The translations under genes and the position numbers were made by a program. The notes under the pieces were generated by a model. It was not told the origin of the DNA. It did not search any database and saw nothing but the letters and a program-made list of their open reading frames with translations. A DNA stretch of 29,170 nucleotides, taken from positions 1 to 29,170 of the forward strand of contig DPCJ01000024.1 of assembly GCA_003516705.1 (NCBI GenBank). Direction: 5' to 3'. Positions 16,237 through 23,448 of the stretch are shown one piece after another. This DNA comes from Prolixibacteraceae bacterium. Lineage in GTDB: Bacteria > Bacteroidota > Bacteroidia > Bacteroidales > Prolixibacteraceae. How positions within the stretch are numbered: the stretch's first letter is position 1; each line of letters starts with the position of its first letter.

Positions 16237-16270
16237 TTTTTCAAGGTTATTATTAAGGTTTACATCATTT

Positions 16271-17137
16271 TCACCCCATTTCCAAAACCATTTCCCACTG
16301 GTTAACTGAGTTGCGGAATCCAAGTTTAAGTAGCGTTTCACCCAGATAATTGTCTGCTTCCACATTTAGTACGATTATTTTTTCGCTGGTGGTGTAACGG
16401 GCAAGTTCTGCCATTAAATGTGCTTCCAGTCCCCAGTTTTTCCATTCTTCCAGAATCCCAATCTGCGGAATGTCGCCTTTGGTTTTGTGGATAAAACCGT
16501 ACCCAAGTATTTTACTGGTACACGACAATGAAATACAGGTGAAATTTTCGCTCACATTTAAAACCGATTGTATTTCGTTTTGCCATGTGGGTGGGTAAAG
16601 CCTGTAAAGTTCTTCGTTTTGAATCAGGGTTGCAGGGTTGGTTACTGTAATTCCGAAACCGCGGTCAGGAACCGGGCGGAGCTTTTTCTTTTCAATTTCA
16701 AAACAGTTTAATTTCCGGGTTTTTGTAAATCCGTGTTTTTCATACAATTTGATGGCCGGAGTATTGTTTTCGAGCACTTCGAGCACAAACCTGCTGACTA
16801 TTTTTTCTTTTAGCAACAGTAGCAGCTCTTTTAGCATCATTTCACCGATTCCTTTGCGCTGATGCGCTTTAATCACGCCGGTTCCGCCGTCGTAGCAGGT
16901 TTTTACACCACCGGTTTCGCGGTTACCGGTTAAAATAAAACCGGCTAATTTTTCGCCATCAAAATAACCCACCGAAAAATCGGGATTGAGGTCGCGGGTA
17001 ATCATCATTTCCTGCAATTTTTCGAGCGGCATGTCGATGGGGACTTCGTACTCCGAAAAAGCGTCGATAAAAGCTTCATGAATTGTTTCAACCGAAGTCT
17101 CCGACAATGTTCTGATTTGTAAATTTGTATTATTCAT
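16271..17137 (-). CDS. tandem GNAT acetyltransferase
   Basis: From Met at 17137 (MNNTNLQIRTL) the 288-residue protein has a complete GNAT fold in residues 7-150. Acetyl-CoA-binding motif A is GVIKAHQRKGIGEMML with Q93-R-K-G-I-G98, and NNTPAIKLYEKHGF is motif B. Residues 155-288 look like a second, degenerate GNAT domain (GILEEWKNWGLEAHLMAEL, then NYLGETLLKLGF). Tandem-GNAT proteins often use only one active half. Substrate is unknown. The start overlaps the end of the upstream methyltransferase gene by 8 bp (17130-17137), so translation is probably coupled. Confidence 0.85.
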   Translation of the reverse strand: MNNTNLQIRTLSETSVETIHEAFIDAFSEYEVPIDMPLEKLQEMMITRDLNPDFSVGYFDGEKLAGFILTGNRETGGVKTCYDGGTGVIKAHQRKGIGEMMLKELLLLLKEKIVSRFVLEVLENNTPAIKLYEKHGFTKTRKLNCFEIEKKKLRPVPDRGFGITVTNPATLIQNEELYRLYPPTWQNEIQSVLNVSENFTCISLSCTSKILGYGFIHKTKGDIPQIGILEEWKNWGLEAHLMAELARYTTSEKIIVLNVEADNYLGETLLKLGFRNSVNQWEMVLEMG

Positions 17138-17633
17138 TTTCTGTTTTTCCGATAAACCAAACAATGCATCCAATTCGTTTTCTGTATTCAACATACTGTT
17201 TTCCAAAAACTTTCAGTAGTTGCACCTCTTCTTCCTTTACAAGTATCAACGTGGCAACACACATTACAGCCGCCGAAAGTAAAAACAGCCAGTTGTTCAG
17301 CATCAGCCAGAGCGATGGCAGGATAAACAAAATCCAGCATGAATAAATCGGGTTGCGTGAGAAAGCGTACATGCCTGTTTGCAAGAGATTTCCTTTTGGG
17401 AAGTTGCGCGAGAATTGTACCATCGACATAACAAAAAGCACGATACCAACAAAAAGCCAGACTAACCCCGTTGTTTTTGCTATTGGGCTGCCTAATAACG
17501 GAATTTCGAAAACTGACGGAACCCAGATTTCTGAAACGATGGCTGCCAGTAAAAAAGGTGCTGTTCGCAGCATAATACGTGGCCCGACACCACGGGCGTC
17601 GAGTCCTGATGCGGATGTAAAAAACTGATTCAT
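17130..17633 (-). CDS. ICMT/PEMT-like integral membrane methyltransferase
   Basis: The 167-residue protein has about four membrane helices. The C-terminal half shows the isoprenylcysteine carboxyl methyltransferase pattern: YAFSRNPIYSCWILFI with the R-N-P-x-Y motif, and EEEVQLLKVFGKQYVEYRKRIGCIVW, where the Glu pair and the GxxYxxYxxxV string are typical of the family's SAM-binding tail. Bacterial members methylate small lipophilic or isoprenoid carboxylates, but few have known substrates. It overlaps the downstream GNAT gene by 8 bp. The upstream start, Met at 17633, gives a short N-terminal tail before the first hydrophobic segment. Confidence 0.85.
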   Translation of the reverse strand: MNQFFTSASGLDARGVGPRIMLRTAPFLLAAIVSEIWVPSVFEIPLLGSPIAKTTGLVWLFVGIVLFVMSMVQFSRNFPKGNLLQTGMYAFSRNPIYSCWILFILPSLWLMLNNWLFLLSAAVMCVATLILVKEEEVQLLKVFGKQYVEYRKRIGCIVWFIGKTENE

Positions 17634-17666
17634 GGTTAATGATTTTTGGTCTTGATTTATTGAATT

Positions 17667-18107
17667 TTATTTGAATGATGCAATTGCTGATTCTTTGACA
17701 GCCTGTTTATTGCGTGAAGTAACCCGTGCAGATTTGTGTATTTTCTTCTGCAATTTAATGTCTCCGATTTCATTTTTTACAATATTTTTCTTTACAACCA
17801 CATTATACACGCGGTAATTATTGTATCCTTCATGACTGATGTTGAGCACGTAATTTCCCGGCTCAAGCATAGTGAGGGTAAATTCACCCTTATTGTTTGT
17901 AAGGGTGCCTGCCACCAGCTTTAATCCGTCGGATGTTAACAAATCGACAGAACCCGATATCAGCGGATTTCCGGTTGTAAAATCGATAATCCGTCCGCAA
18001 ATCCGTCCTTTTTCTGAAATCCCGATGCTGCCCATGGCTTTTGAGGCAGAGGTGAGTACCACCAAAATTGCGGTACAAACCAAAATGACAATGGTAAATG
18101 TTTTCAT
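17667..18107 (-). CDS. small exported protein with carboxypeptidase-regulatory-like domain
   Basis: The start at 18107 (MKTFTIVILVCTAILVVLTSASKAMG) gives a normal signal peptide; the longer frame from 18140 prefixes a polar tail. The mature region, residues 35-130 of 146, has the pattern GRICGRIIDFTTGNPLISGSVDLLTSDG and LTNNKGEFTLTMLEPGNYVLNISHEGY, which matches the carboxypeptidase D regulatory-like/CarbopepD_reg beta sandwich found at the N-terminus of SusC-type receptors. Here it stands alone and ends in a Lys-rich tail. It is probably periplasmic, function unknown. It is followed after 33 bp by the ICMT-like gene. Confidence 0.8.
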   Translation of the reverse strand: MKTFTIVILVCTAILVVLTSASKAMGSIGISEKGRICGRIIDFTTGNPLISGSVDLLTSDGLKLVAGTLTNNKGEFTLTMLEPGNYVLNISHEGYNNYRVYNVVVKKNIVKNEIGDIKLQKKIHKSARVTSRNKQAVKESAIASFK

Positions 18108-18220
18108 GGCTTTGTTTTCTGTTTCTTGTTTTCTGAACACTCAAATTTCAATAATTTATATTGTCTGTACCAAATTTTTCAGGTGAACAGGTGATATTTA
18201 AAGACGAATGGCGAAGAGTG

Positions 18221-18395
18221 GTGAATGAGTGAAAAAAGTGAATGCGTGAATCGAAAAATGCTTGAATGCTATCATGCTTAAATGCGTGAATGGGTTATTG
18301 AGTAAATGGGTGAAAGAGGGATTGGATTAATGAGTAAATGAAAGAATAAATTAGTGAATGAGTAATTGGGTGAATGGGTAATTGAGGAATTGAGG
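18221..18395. repeat. degenerate 8-bp tandem array
   Basis: About 175 bp are made of imperfect units of 7-8 bp around GTGAATGA and GTAATTGG/GTGAATGG, with clusters near 18221, 18285, 18353 and 18370. The unit length is not a multiple of three, so it is not coding. Origin by slipped-strand expansion followed by decay is the natural reading. No other feature is seen between 18396 and 18600 apart from a run with CCTGCCCGAC and a loose inverted partner. Confidence 0.6.
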
Positions 18396-18600
18396 AAAAA
18401 GTAAAAAAGCGAAACAAGTTGGCACGGGGCGAAAACCCTGAAAGGTCTGCTTGCCTGCCCGACAAACAGTGTTCGTGAGTTTTTCCGCTTGGTGATGGTC
18501 AGGCGGGAACGAATTCTTTGGGCACGGTTGGATTTTAATAACCACAGTTGAAATGCAATGAAACCAGAGGAATAACTTCCTTATGAGCTATGTACTGTTT

Positions 18601-18700
18601 TTTGAAAAGCTTTGCCCTAAATGGGCAAAATTTTAATAACCCCGGGTTTTAACCCGGGGAGGTGACGCTCCTCTATACCCTGCCCGCAGTTTGAAAAGCT
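18601..18700. repeat. palindromic element flanked by an 11-bp direct repeat
   Basis: TTTGAAAAGCT occurs at 18601-18611 and again at 18690-18700. Between them are TTTGCCC/GGGCAAA (18611-18629), CCCCGGGTT/AACCCGGGG (18640-18659), and GAGG/CCTC (18659-18673). No coding frame is present. The combination resembles a REP-like insertion with target-site duplication, though direct repeats could also be chance or recombination products. 18701-18781 holds nothing recognised. Confidence 0.5.
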
Positions 18701-18781
18701 GACGCTGTGAAATGGTTTTCGATTTGGATTGCGAAGAAGGTTAAATAAGTTTGGAGAGTGAATAAGCAATTGGCCGGAGAA

Positions 18782-19861
18782 TCATATTGTCTTTTCATCT
18801 TTATTTTTCCCCAGAAACTGAACATATTTTTCAAACTCTTTTTCCACCTGTTTTTGAATGGCTTTGCCTGGATTACCAAAATAGTCAGTTTCAAGAATTG
18901 CATTATCCTTTTTGATTGAGCGTTTCCAGACACCAATCACCTGGCCGTTGTGAACGATTACACGCCTGAAAAATCCATTATTGGAAACGACTTTCAAGTG
19001 ATTTTCATAAGTAAGTGTGGCAACCCGGCTTTTGTAGCTGATGATAAACTCATCGTAGGCTGGCAATAGATAAATCATTTCATTTTCAGCTTCTGGAACT
19101 GTAAATTCCGGATGAAGCAAGTAGGTTTCTCCATCAACAATTTCAACCACAAAATCAGTTTTAATTGATTCGATAGCCTGCCTGCACTCTTTTACCTGCA
19201 ACCCCGACCACCAAACAAAATCGGGCAGCGCAGCCGGTCCGTGACTGGTAAAGTACCGGCGCGCCAATTCGGCTAAAGCTTCATCGCGTTTCAATAACTT
19301 TTCCACCGGAACTCTTTCGGCCAGCAGTGCATAAGTTGGTTTTCCGGCTTTGGCGGGGCCGCTGCCAATGATACTTTCGATTTCTGCACGCATTAAAATG
19401 TGCGAGACACGGTTGTTATCGTTGCTGAAACCTGCTTCAAACAGTAGCTTTACAAGTTCTTCCCTTGATAAATAATTGCCGTCGTGAAGCCACATTTCAA
19501 GCAGTGTGTTACAGCGTGAAAAAGCTTTTTCTGTCAGTTCAAGTTCACGGTCGCGGGAGCGGGCTGCGGTTTTTATCTGTGGCGCCGAAAGTTCCAGCAT
19601 CCAGTAAACATCTTCTGCCGAAACCAGGTGCCACGTTGGCCGCATAACATGGGTGCGGATAATTTCGCCGCTGTCGATGACCGCTTCAACCGACTTCTCG
19701 GTGGAGCCCGGCAATCGCACACCCACGGCCCATTTCGACATCGGAAAATCCTGTGCCTGAACAGCGCCCAGCCATGAAATAACTTCTGCAGCAGTTTTCA
19801 TTTTTGAGGCGGAAATTTGTTGATTTGCCAGCCGGAGAAGTGCGATGTTGTTAAAATTCAT
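18782..19861 (-). CDS. AlkZ/YcaQ-like winged-helix DNA glycosylase
   Basis: The chosen start, Met at 19861 (MNFNNIALLRLANQQI), fits the family; the longer frame from 19933 adds an unlikely Cys-rich tail. The 359-residue protein has the HTH_42 arrangement of three winged-helix modules. LGAVQAQDFPMSKWAVGVRL contains the QxQ-type catalytic motif of AlkZ-like enzymes, and RPTWHLV, the RVSHILMRAEIE segment and LLPAYDEFIISYKSR are family hallmarks. AlkZ proteins of Streptomyces unhook DNA crosslinks such as azinomycin; YcaQ removes alkylpurines and crosslinks. The substrate here is unknown. It is monocistronic, at the start of the leftward block, with a hairpin-containing leader. Confidence 0.88.
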   Translation of the reverse strand: MNFNNIALLRLANQQISASKMKTAAEVISWLGAVQAQDFPMSKWAVGVRLPGSTEKSVEAVIDSGEIIRTHVMRPTWHLVSAEDVYWMLELSAPQIKTAARSRDRELELTEKAFSRCNTLLEMWLHDGNYLSREELVKLLFEAGFSNDNNRVSHILMRAEIESIIGSGPAKAGKPTYALLAERVPVEKLLKRDEALAELARRYFTSHGPAALPDFVWWSGLQVKECRQAIESIKTDFVVEIVDGETYLLHPEFTVPEAENEMIYLLPAYDEFIISYKSRVATLTYENHLKVVSNNGFFRRVIVHNGQVIGVWKRSIKKDNAILETDYFGNPGKAIQKQVEKEFEKYVQFLGKNKDEKTI

Positions 19862-19882
19862 TGGATGTTTTTTTAATGTAAA

Positions 19883-19921
19883 GTGTGCCGCTGGCCGTAT
19901 TACAAACGACTGGCAGCACAC
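19883..19921. repeat. inverted repeat in the AlkZ-like leader
   Basis: GTGTGCCGC (19883-19891) and GCAGCACAC (19913-19921) pair with one mismatch across a 21-bp loop that itself contains CTGGC copies. It lies 22 bp before the start codon of the AlkZ-like gene and could be a transcript hairpin or another REP-type palindrome. Confidence 0.4.
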
Positions 19922-19977
19922 TGCAAAATACAAAGAATTGTGAAGTGTGTTCTGAAATTCAGTTACACTTTTTTTAC

Positions 19978-20508
19978 TCAGAACTGAATTGCCGGCGCTT
20001 TGAAGGTTTGCGGGTCGTTGTTGATGCCGTGTTTGTAATCGATGACTTCCATCGTAACCGGATTAATTTTGATGAGTACAAAAATATCTTTCCAGTTGGG
20101 GATTCCTTCCCAGTATTCGCGTTTCATTTTTACAAGCAGTTCCTTATCATCGATAACCTCGGCTTTTCCGGCGATGGAAACATAACCGATTGCCTTGCCG
20201 TGGTCGGCGAAATAGACATTAACATTCGGATTGTGCCTGATTTCCTTTACTTTTTCGCTGCCGCGCGAGGTGGCAAACCAGATAACAAAATCATCCTTTA
20301 CCGGAAACGGGTTCATCGTCCGGGTTTGCGGTAGCCCGGCTGTATCAAGGGTTACAAGTCCGCAGTAGGTAGTCTGGCTGATTACATCTTTTGCCCCTGC
20401 CAGCACCGAGTCGCGCGGAACTGTGTTTTGAGCGCTGATGGTTTGATGGATTAAAAGTGAAAGTAAAAAGGCTCCAAAAATTTTTCCAATCGTGTAAATT
20501 GTTTTCAT
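19978..20508 (-). CDS. exported PNPOx-fold protein (FMN-binding split barrel)
   Basis: The 176-residue protein has an N-terminal signal peptide, MKTIYTIGKIFGAFLLSLLIHQTISAQ, unlike the mostly cytosolic general-stress members of this fold. The split-barrel pattern follows: YCGLVTLDTAGLPQTRTMNPF, FVIWFATSRGSEKVKEIRHNPNVNVYF, and GYVSIAGKAEVIDDKELL, with the ending FVLIKINPVTMEVIDYKHG. This matches the pyridoxamine 5'-phosphate oxidase-like superfamily, which binds FMN, F420 or haem. No Tat-type twin Arg is seen, so an exported folded flavoprotein would have to acquire its cofactor outside. The actual ligand is uncertain. The gene starts 211 bp from the divergent MG2/plug gene. Confidence 0.85.
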   Translation of the reverse strand: MKTIYTIGKIFGAFLLSLLIHQTISAQNTVPRDSVLAGAKDVISQTTYCGLVTLDTAGLPQTRTMNPFPVKDDFVIWFATSRGSEKVKEIRHNPNVNVYFADHGKAIGYVSIAGKAEVIDDKELLVKMKREYWEGIPNWKDIFVLIKINPVTMEVIDYKHGINNDPQTFKAPAIQF

Positions 20509-20540
20509 GATGTTTTTGTTTTAGTGTAGTTAAAATTGAC

Positions 20541-20557
20541 TTTCAACAAAGTTGAAA
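20541..20557. promoter_or_regulatory. palindrome upstream of the PNPOx-fold gene
   Basis: TTTCAAC-AAA-GTTGAAA is a perfect 7-bp inverted repeat centred about 41 bp before the PNPOx start codon, in the divergent intergenic region. It has the size of a regulator operator; the regulator is unknown. Confidence 0.35.
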
Positions 20558-20719
20558 AATTTTTGCAATGCAATCCAACTTTTGGGGATGAACCAGCAAA
20601 AGAAGGTGACAGGAGACTAAAAAGCGCCAATGAACTGTATTAAAAGTTGAATATGAAGGGTCCGTTTAACAGAAGTTCAGACATAAATATTTCTATCTTC
20701 GGAAAAAAATTAACCTGGA

Positions 20720-23227
20720 ATGAACCCGATAAAGCCTGGCCATGAAACTGAGAAACGTAGTGACAAAAATTTGTCCTTCCTGTTTCAAAAAATAAACGAA
20801 ATCATAACCACCTGTAAAATTTCAGGATTGTTCTCAATTTCAGTTTTTGCATTCTTTTCCCTGATATTTGCTGCTTTTTCTTTTTCTGACGAAAAAGTTC
20901 AGTCAATCATCGCCAAAACCAATCTTTTTAACATGCGTTTTCCACAGGAGCGGGTTTATCTGCAACTCGACAGGCCATCGTACTGGGCTGGTGATGATGC
21001 ATGGTTTAAGGCGTATGTAAAAGATTCGCCGATAAACGAGAGCAATTTGTATGTCGAAATCATCAACGCCTCGGGTAATGTGGTGAATAAAAATATTGCG
21101 TGGGTGCAAAACGGACTGGCATATGGTGATTTTCAACTGGCCGACACGCTTTCGAGCGGTGTTTACCAAATCAGGGCGTACACCAACTGGATGAGGAATT
21201 TTGATGAGGTGTGGTTTTTTCGCAAGGATTTGGTCATCTGGAACCCACGCGACAAAAAAGTTGAAAATGAACCCCAAAAACTGCGGCATCGTGATATCGA
21301 TTTGCAGTTTTTTCCTGAAGGCGGAACTTTTGTTGCCGGGGTAAAAAACAGGGTTGCTTTTAAAGCCACTGATAAAAACGGAAAAGGAATTGATTTTGAA
21401 GGTGTAATCACCGACGAATCAGGGAATAAAGTTGCTGAAATCAAAAGCAATTACAAGGGAATCGGGAGTTTTGTCTTTCAACCCCAAAGTGGAAAGAAAT
21501 ACACTGCTGAAGCTGTTTTTGCCGGAAACGTGGAGAAGAAGGCTGACCTTCCGAATCAAGAAAATGAGGGCATTCTTTTGTTGGTTGATGCACTGGATAC
21601 TGAAAAGATAAAAATTCAGTTCGTCCAAAAATCGTTGTTAAATACTTCGGATGAGTACACGCTTTTTATACAGAGCGGTGGCAATATTTGTCACCAGGTT
21701 AAAATTACGGCAACGGGTAAAATCAACAGCATTGAATTTGATAAAGCAAAGCTGCCGGGCGGGATTCTGAAGTTTACCCTGTTCAGTTCCAATCTCGTGC
21801 CTGTATGCGAGCGGCTTGTTTTTAACGATTATGTAGATGTTGTAAATCTTCTAATCAAGCCCGACAAACCAGAATACAAACCGCGCGAAAAGGTAAAAAT
21901 TGGTGTGGCAGCTATTGCCGGCAGCGGTGAACCTTTCATAGCTAACCTTTCGATGTCGGTGTACAATGCTGCCGCCCAGCTAAAAGACGATGAGTTTGCC
22001 AACAATATTTTCACTCATTTTCTGCTGAGTTCAGAGTTAAAAGGCAACATCGAAAACCCGGCCTGGTATTTTAAAGACGACAGCCTGACCACTTTACAGG
22101 CGCTCGATAACCTGATGCTGACCCACGGTTACCGCGAGTTTGAGTGGAAGGAAATTCTGGAAGATAAACAACCAGAGATTGTTTTTCAGCCCGAACCTTC
22201 AATAGAAATCAAAGGCAGAGTGATTTCGGCAAGCACCAACAGACCTGTTGCCGGTGGAAAAGTTACGATGATGACTTTAAAGAGTTTGCTCAATGTTTTG
22301 CAACAGGAAACCGACTCGCTGGGGCAGTTTGTATTCCACGAACTCTACTTCTACGACACGATTTATGTTTCGCTGAAAGCTGAAAACAGCCGCGGAAAAA
22401 CTGCCACCATTATCGAAATCGATTCAAGTTCATCCACATCGCCCGAATCAAAATATCTTCCGGAATTAACCGAATACAACACCGATAAGCCCTTTGAAAC
22501 AGTGACTTATCTGAGCGAAACCCAAAGCGACCTGATGAAAAGAAAATGGAGTTTAGCCGACACCATCCTGATTGGCGATATTAATGTGATGGCCCGAAAA
22601 AAGGAACAGACCACTGAACTTTCACGACCCTATCTGGAAGCCGATTTTGTGTACGATTTAGCAAAACAAAAAAGTGAACCAGGCAATATTTACGATGCAG
22701 TTGAAGGTAAAATTCCCGGGGTGATTTATGATCACGAAAAGGAAATTTTTTATGCCCGTGGAGATGTACTGAAAATATATATGGATGGAATTGAAGTGAA
22801 TTCTGAGATTCCTATTAAAGATCTTTCAAGTCAGATGTTTGATAAAGTGGAGTATGTAAGATCGGGTATTTTTGCAGGAATCAATTATAGGGGAGGAATT
22901 CTGTTTTTTTATACCAAACGCGGAATGAAAAACTTTAATCGAACACCGGTAAAACCCCTTGGAATGGAGGGTGTGAGGGTGATTGGGTATTCGATAACGC
23001 GCAAATTTTTTACACCTGTGTATGATACGCCTGAACAAATGGATAAAAAAGAAGATTTCAGAAGTACCATTTACTGGAACCCTGTGGTAATGACAGATTC
23101 TACAGGTATTGCCATCGAAGAGTTCTACCAAAGCGACGAAACCGGCGACATGAAAATTGTGGTGGAAGGAGTAACTGCTGATGGTAAACTTTGCAGGGGT
23201 GTTTCGGCTTATCATGTGAAGTATTAA
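20720..23227 (+). CDS. MG2/TonB-plug-containing surface protein
   Basis: The 835-residue protein has a cytosolic-looking stretch of about 33 residues, a hydrophobic signal/anchor (about 34-57), then an MG2 alpha-2-macroglobulin-like domain: RVYLQLDRPSYWAGDDAWFKAYV and SGVYQIRAYTNWMRNF. Further MG-like beta domains follow, with RYRE-like LMLTHGYREFEW. At about residues 492-560 is a carboxypeptidase-regulatory-like domain (IEIKGRVISASTNRPVAG), and at about 655-730 a TonB-receptor-plug-like segment ending in the VEYVRSGIFAGINYRGGILFFYTKRG pattern. There is no 22-strand barrel. Bacteroidota proteins of this type are thought to act in the periplasm or outer membrane with polymer or protease-related uptake, but the role is unproven. 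Gene begins a rightward block. Confidence 0.85.
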   Translation: MNPIKPGHETEKRSDKNLSFLFQKINEIITTCKISGLFSISVFAFFSLIFAAFSFSDEKVQSIIAKTNLFNMRFPQERVYLQLDRPSYWAGDDAWFKAYVKDSPINESNLYVEIINASGNVVNKNIAWVQNGLAYGDFQLADTLSSGVYQIRAYTNWMRNFDEVWFFRKDLVIWNPRDKKVENEPQKLRHRDIDLQFFPEGGTFVAGVKNRVAFKATDKNGKGIDFEGVITDESGNKVAEIKSNYKGIGSFVFQPQSGKKYTAEAVFAGNVEKKADLPNQENEGILLLVDALDTEKIKIQFVQKSLLNTSDEYTLFIQSGGNICHQVKITATGKINSIEFDKAKLPGGILKFTLFSSNLVPVCERLVFNDYVDVVNLLIKPDKPEYKPREKVKIGVAAIAGSGEPFIANLSMSVYNAAAQLKDDEFANNIFTHFLLSSELKGNIENPAWYFKDDSLTTLQALDNLMLTHGYREFEWKEILEDKQPEIVFQPEPSIEIKGRVISASTNRPVAGGKVTMMTLKSLLNVLQQETDSLGQFVFHELYFYDTIYVSLKAENSRGKTATIIEIDSSSSTSPESKYLPELTEYNTDKPFETVTYLSETQSDLMKRKWSLADTILIGDINVMARKKEQTTELSRPYLEADFVYDLAKQKSEPGNIYDAVEGKIPGVIYDHEKEIFYARGDVLKIYMDGIEVNSEIPIKDLSSQMFDKVEYVRSGIFAGINYRGGILFFYTKRGMKNFNRTPVKPLGMEGVRVIGYSITRKFFTPVYDTPEQMDKKEDFRSTIYWNPVVMTDSTGIAIEEFYQSDETGDMKIVVEGVTADGKLCRGVSAYHVKY

Positions 23228-23305
23228 TGGAATAATTTAATGAGGGTTTGTTTGTAATCAGTAAAAATTAAATTTTGTGTTTACATAGTGTAGCTTTTAT
23301 TCGAT

Positions 23306-23385
23306 TTTCCCCTGATTGAATCTTTAATCAATTCTTACAAAGTTTTTGAAAAGATTGTAATGGATTTCCCCTGATTTAATCTTTA
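23306..23385 (+). repeat. 59-bp-spaced direct repeat before the metallophosphoesterase gene
   Basis: A 21-bp sequence starting TTTCCCCTGATT and ending AATCTTTA occurs at 23306-23326 and again at 23365-23385 with one difference (G versus T at the thirteenth base). Between them are TTACAA and TTGTAA (23335-23360), an inverted pair with a 14-bp gap. Located 63-143 bp before the start codon, it may be a pair of regulator sites or a duplication scar. Confidence 0.5.
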
Positions 23386-23448
23386 TTTTGGTCAGGTGGT
23401 TTTTTTACCCCGAAACAGTTTAATAACAACGATTCAATTTTGTAGAAT

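Noticed and set aside
18221..18395. CRISPR array
   Set aside because: Units are 7-8 bp and back-to-back with no unique spacers of normal length, and no cas gene is present.
18351..18545. 64-codon minus-strand frame
   Set aside because: It arises from the tandem array and nearby low-complexity sequence; no domain.
23335..23360. TTACAA/TTGTAA as a third PadR operator
   Set aside because: Half-sites are in the opposite order and 14 bp apart instead of 2, so the geometry does not fit the PadR sites at 5957 and 6009.
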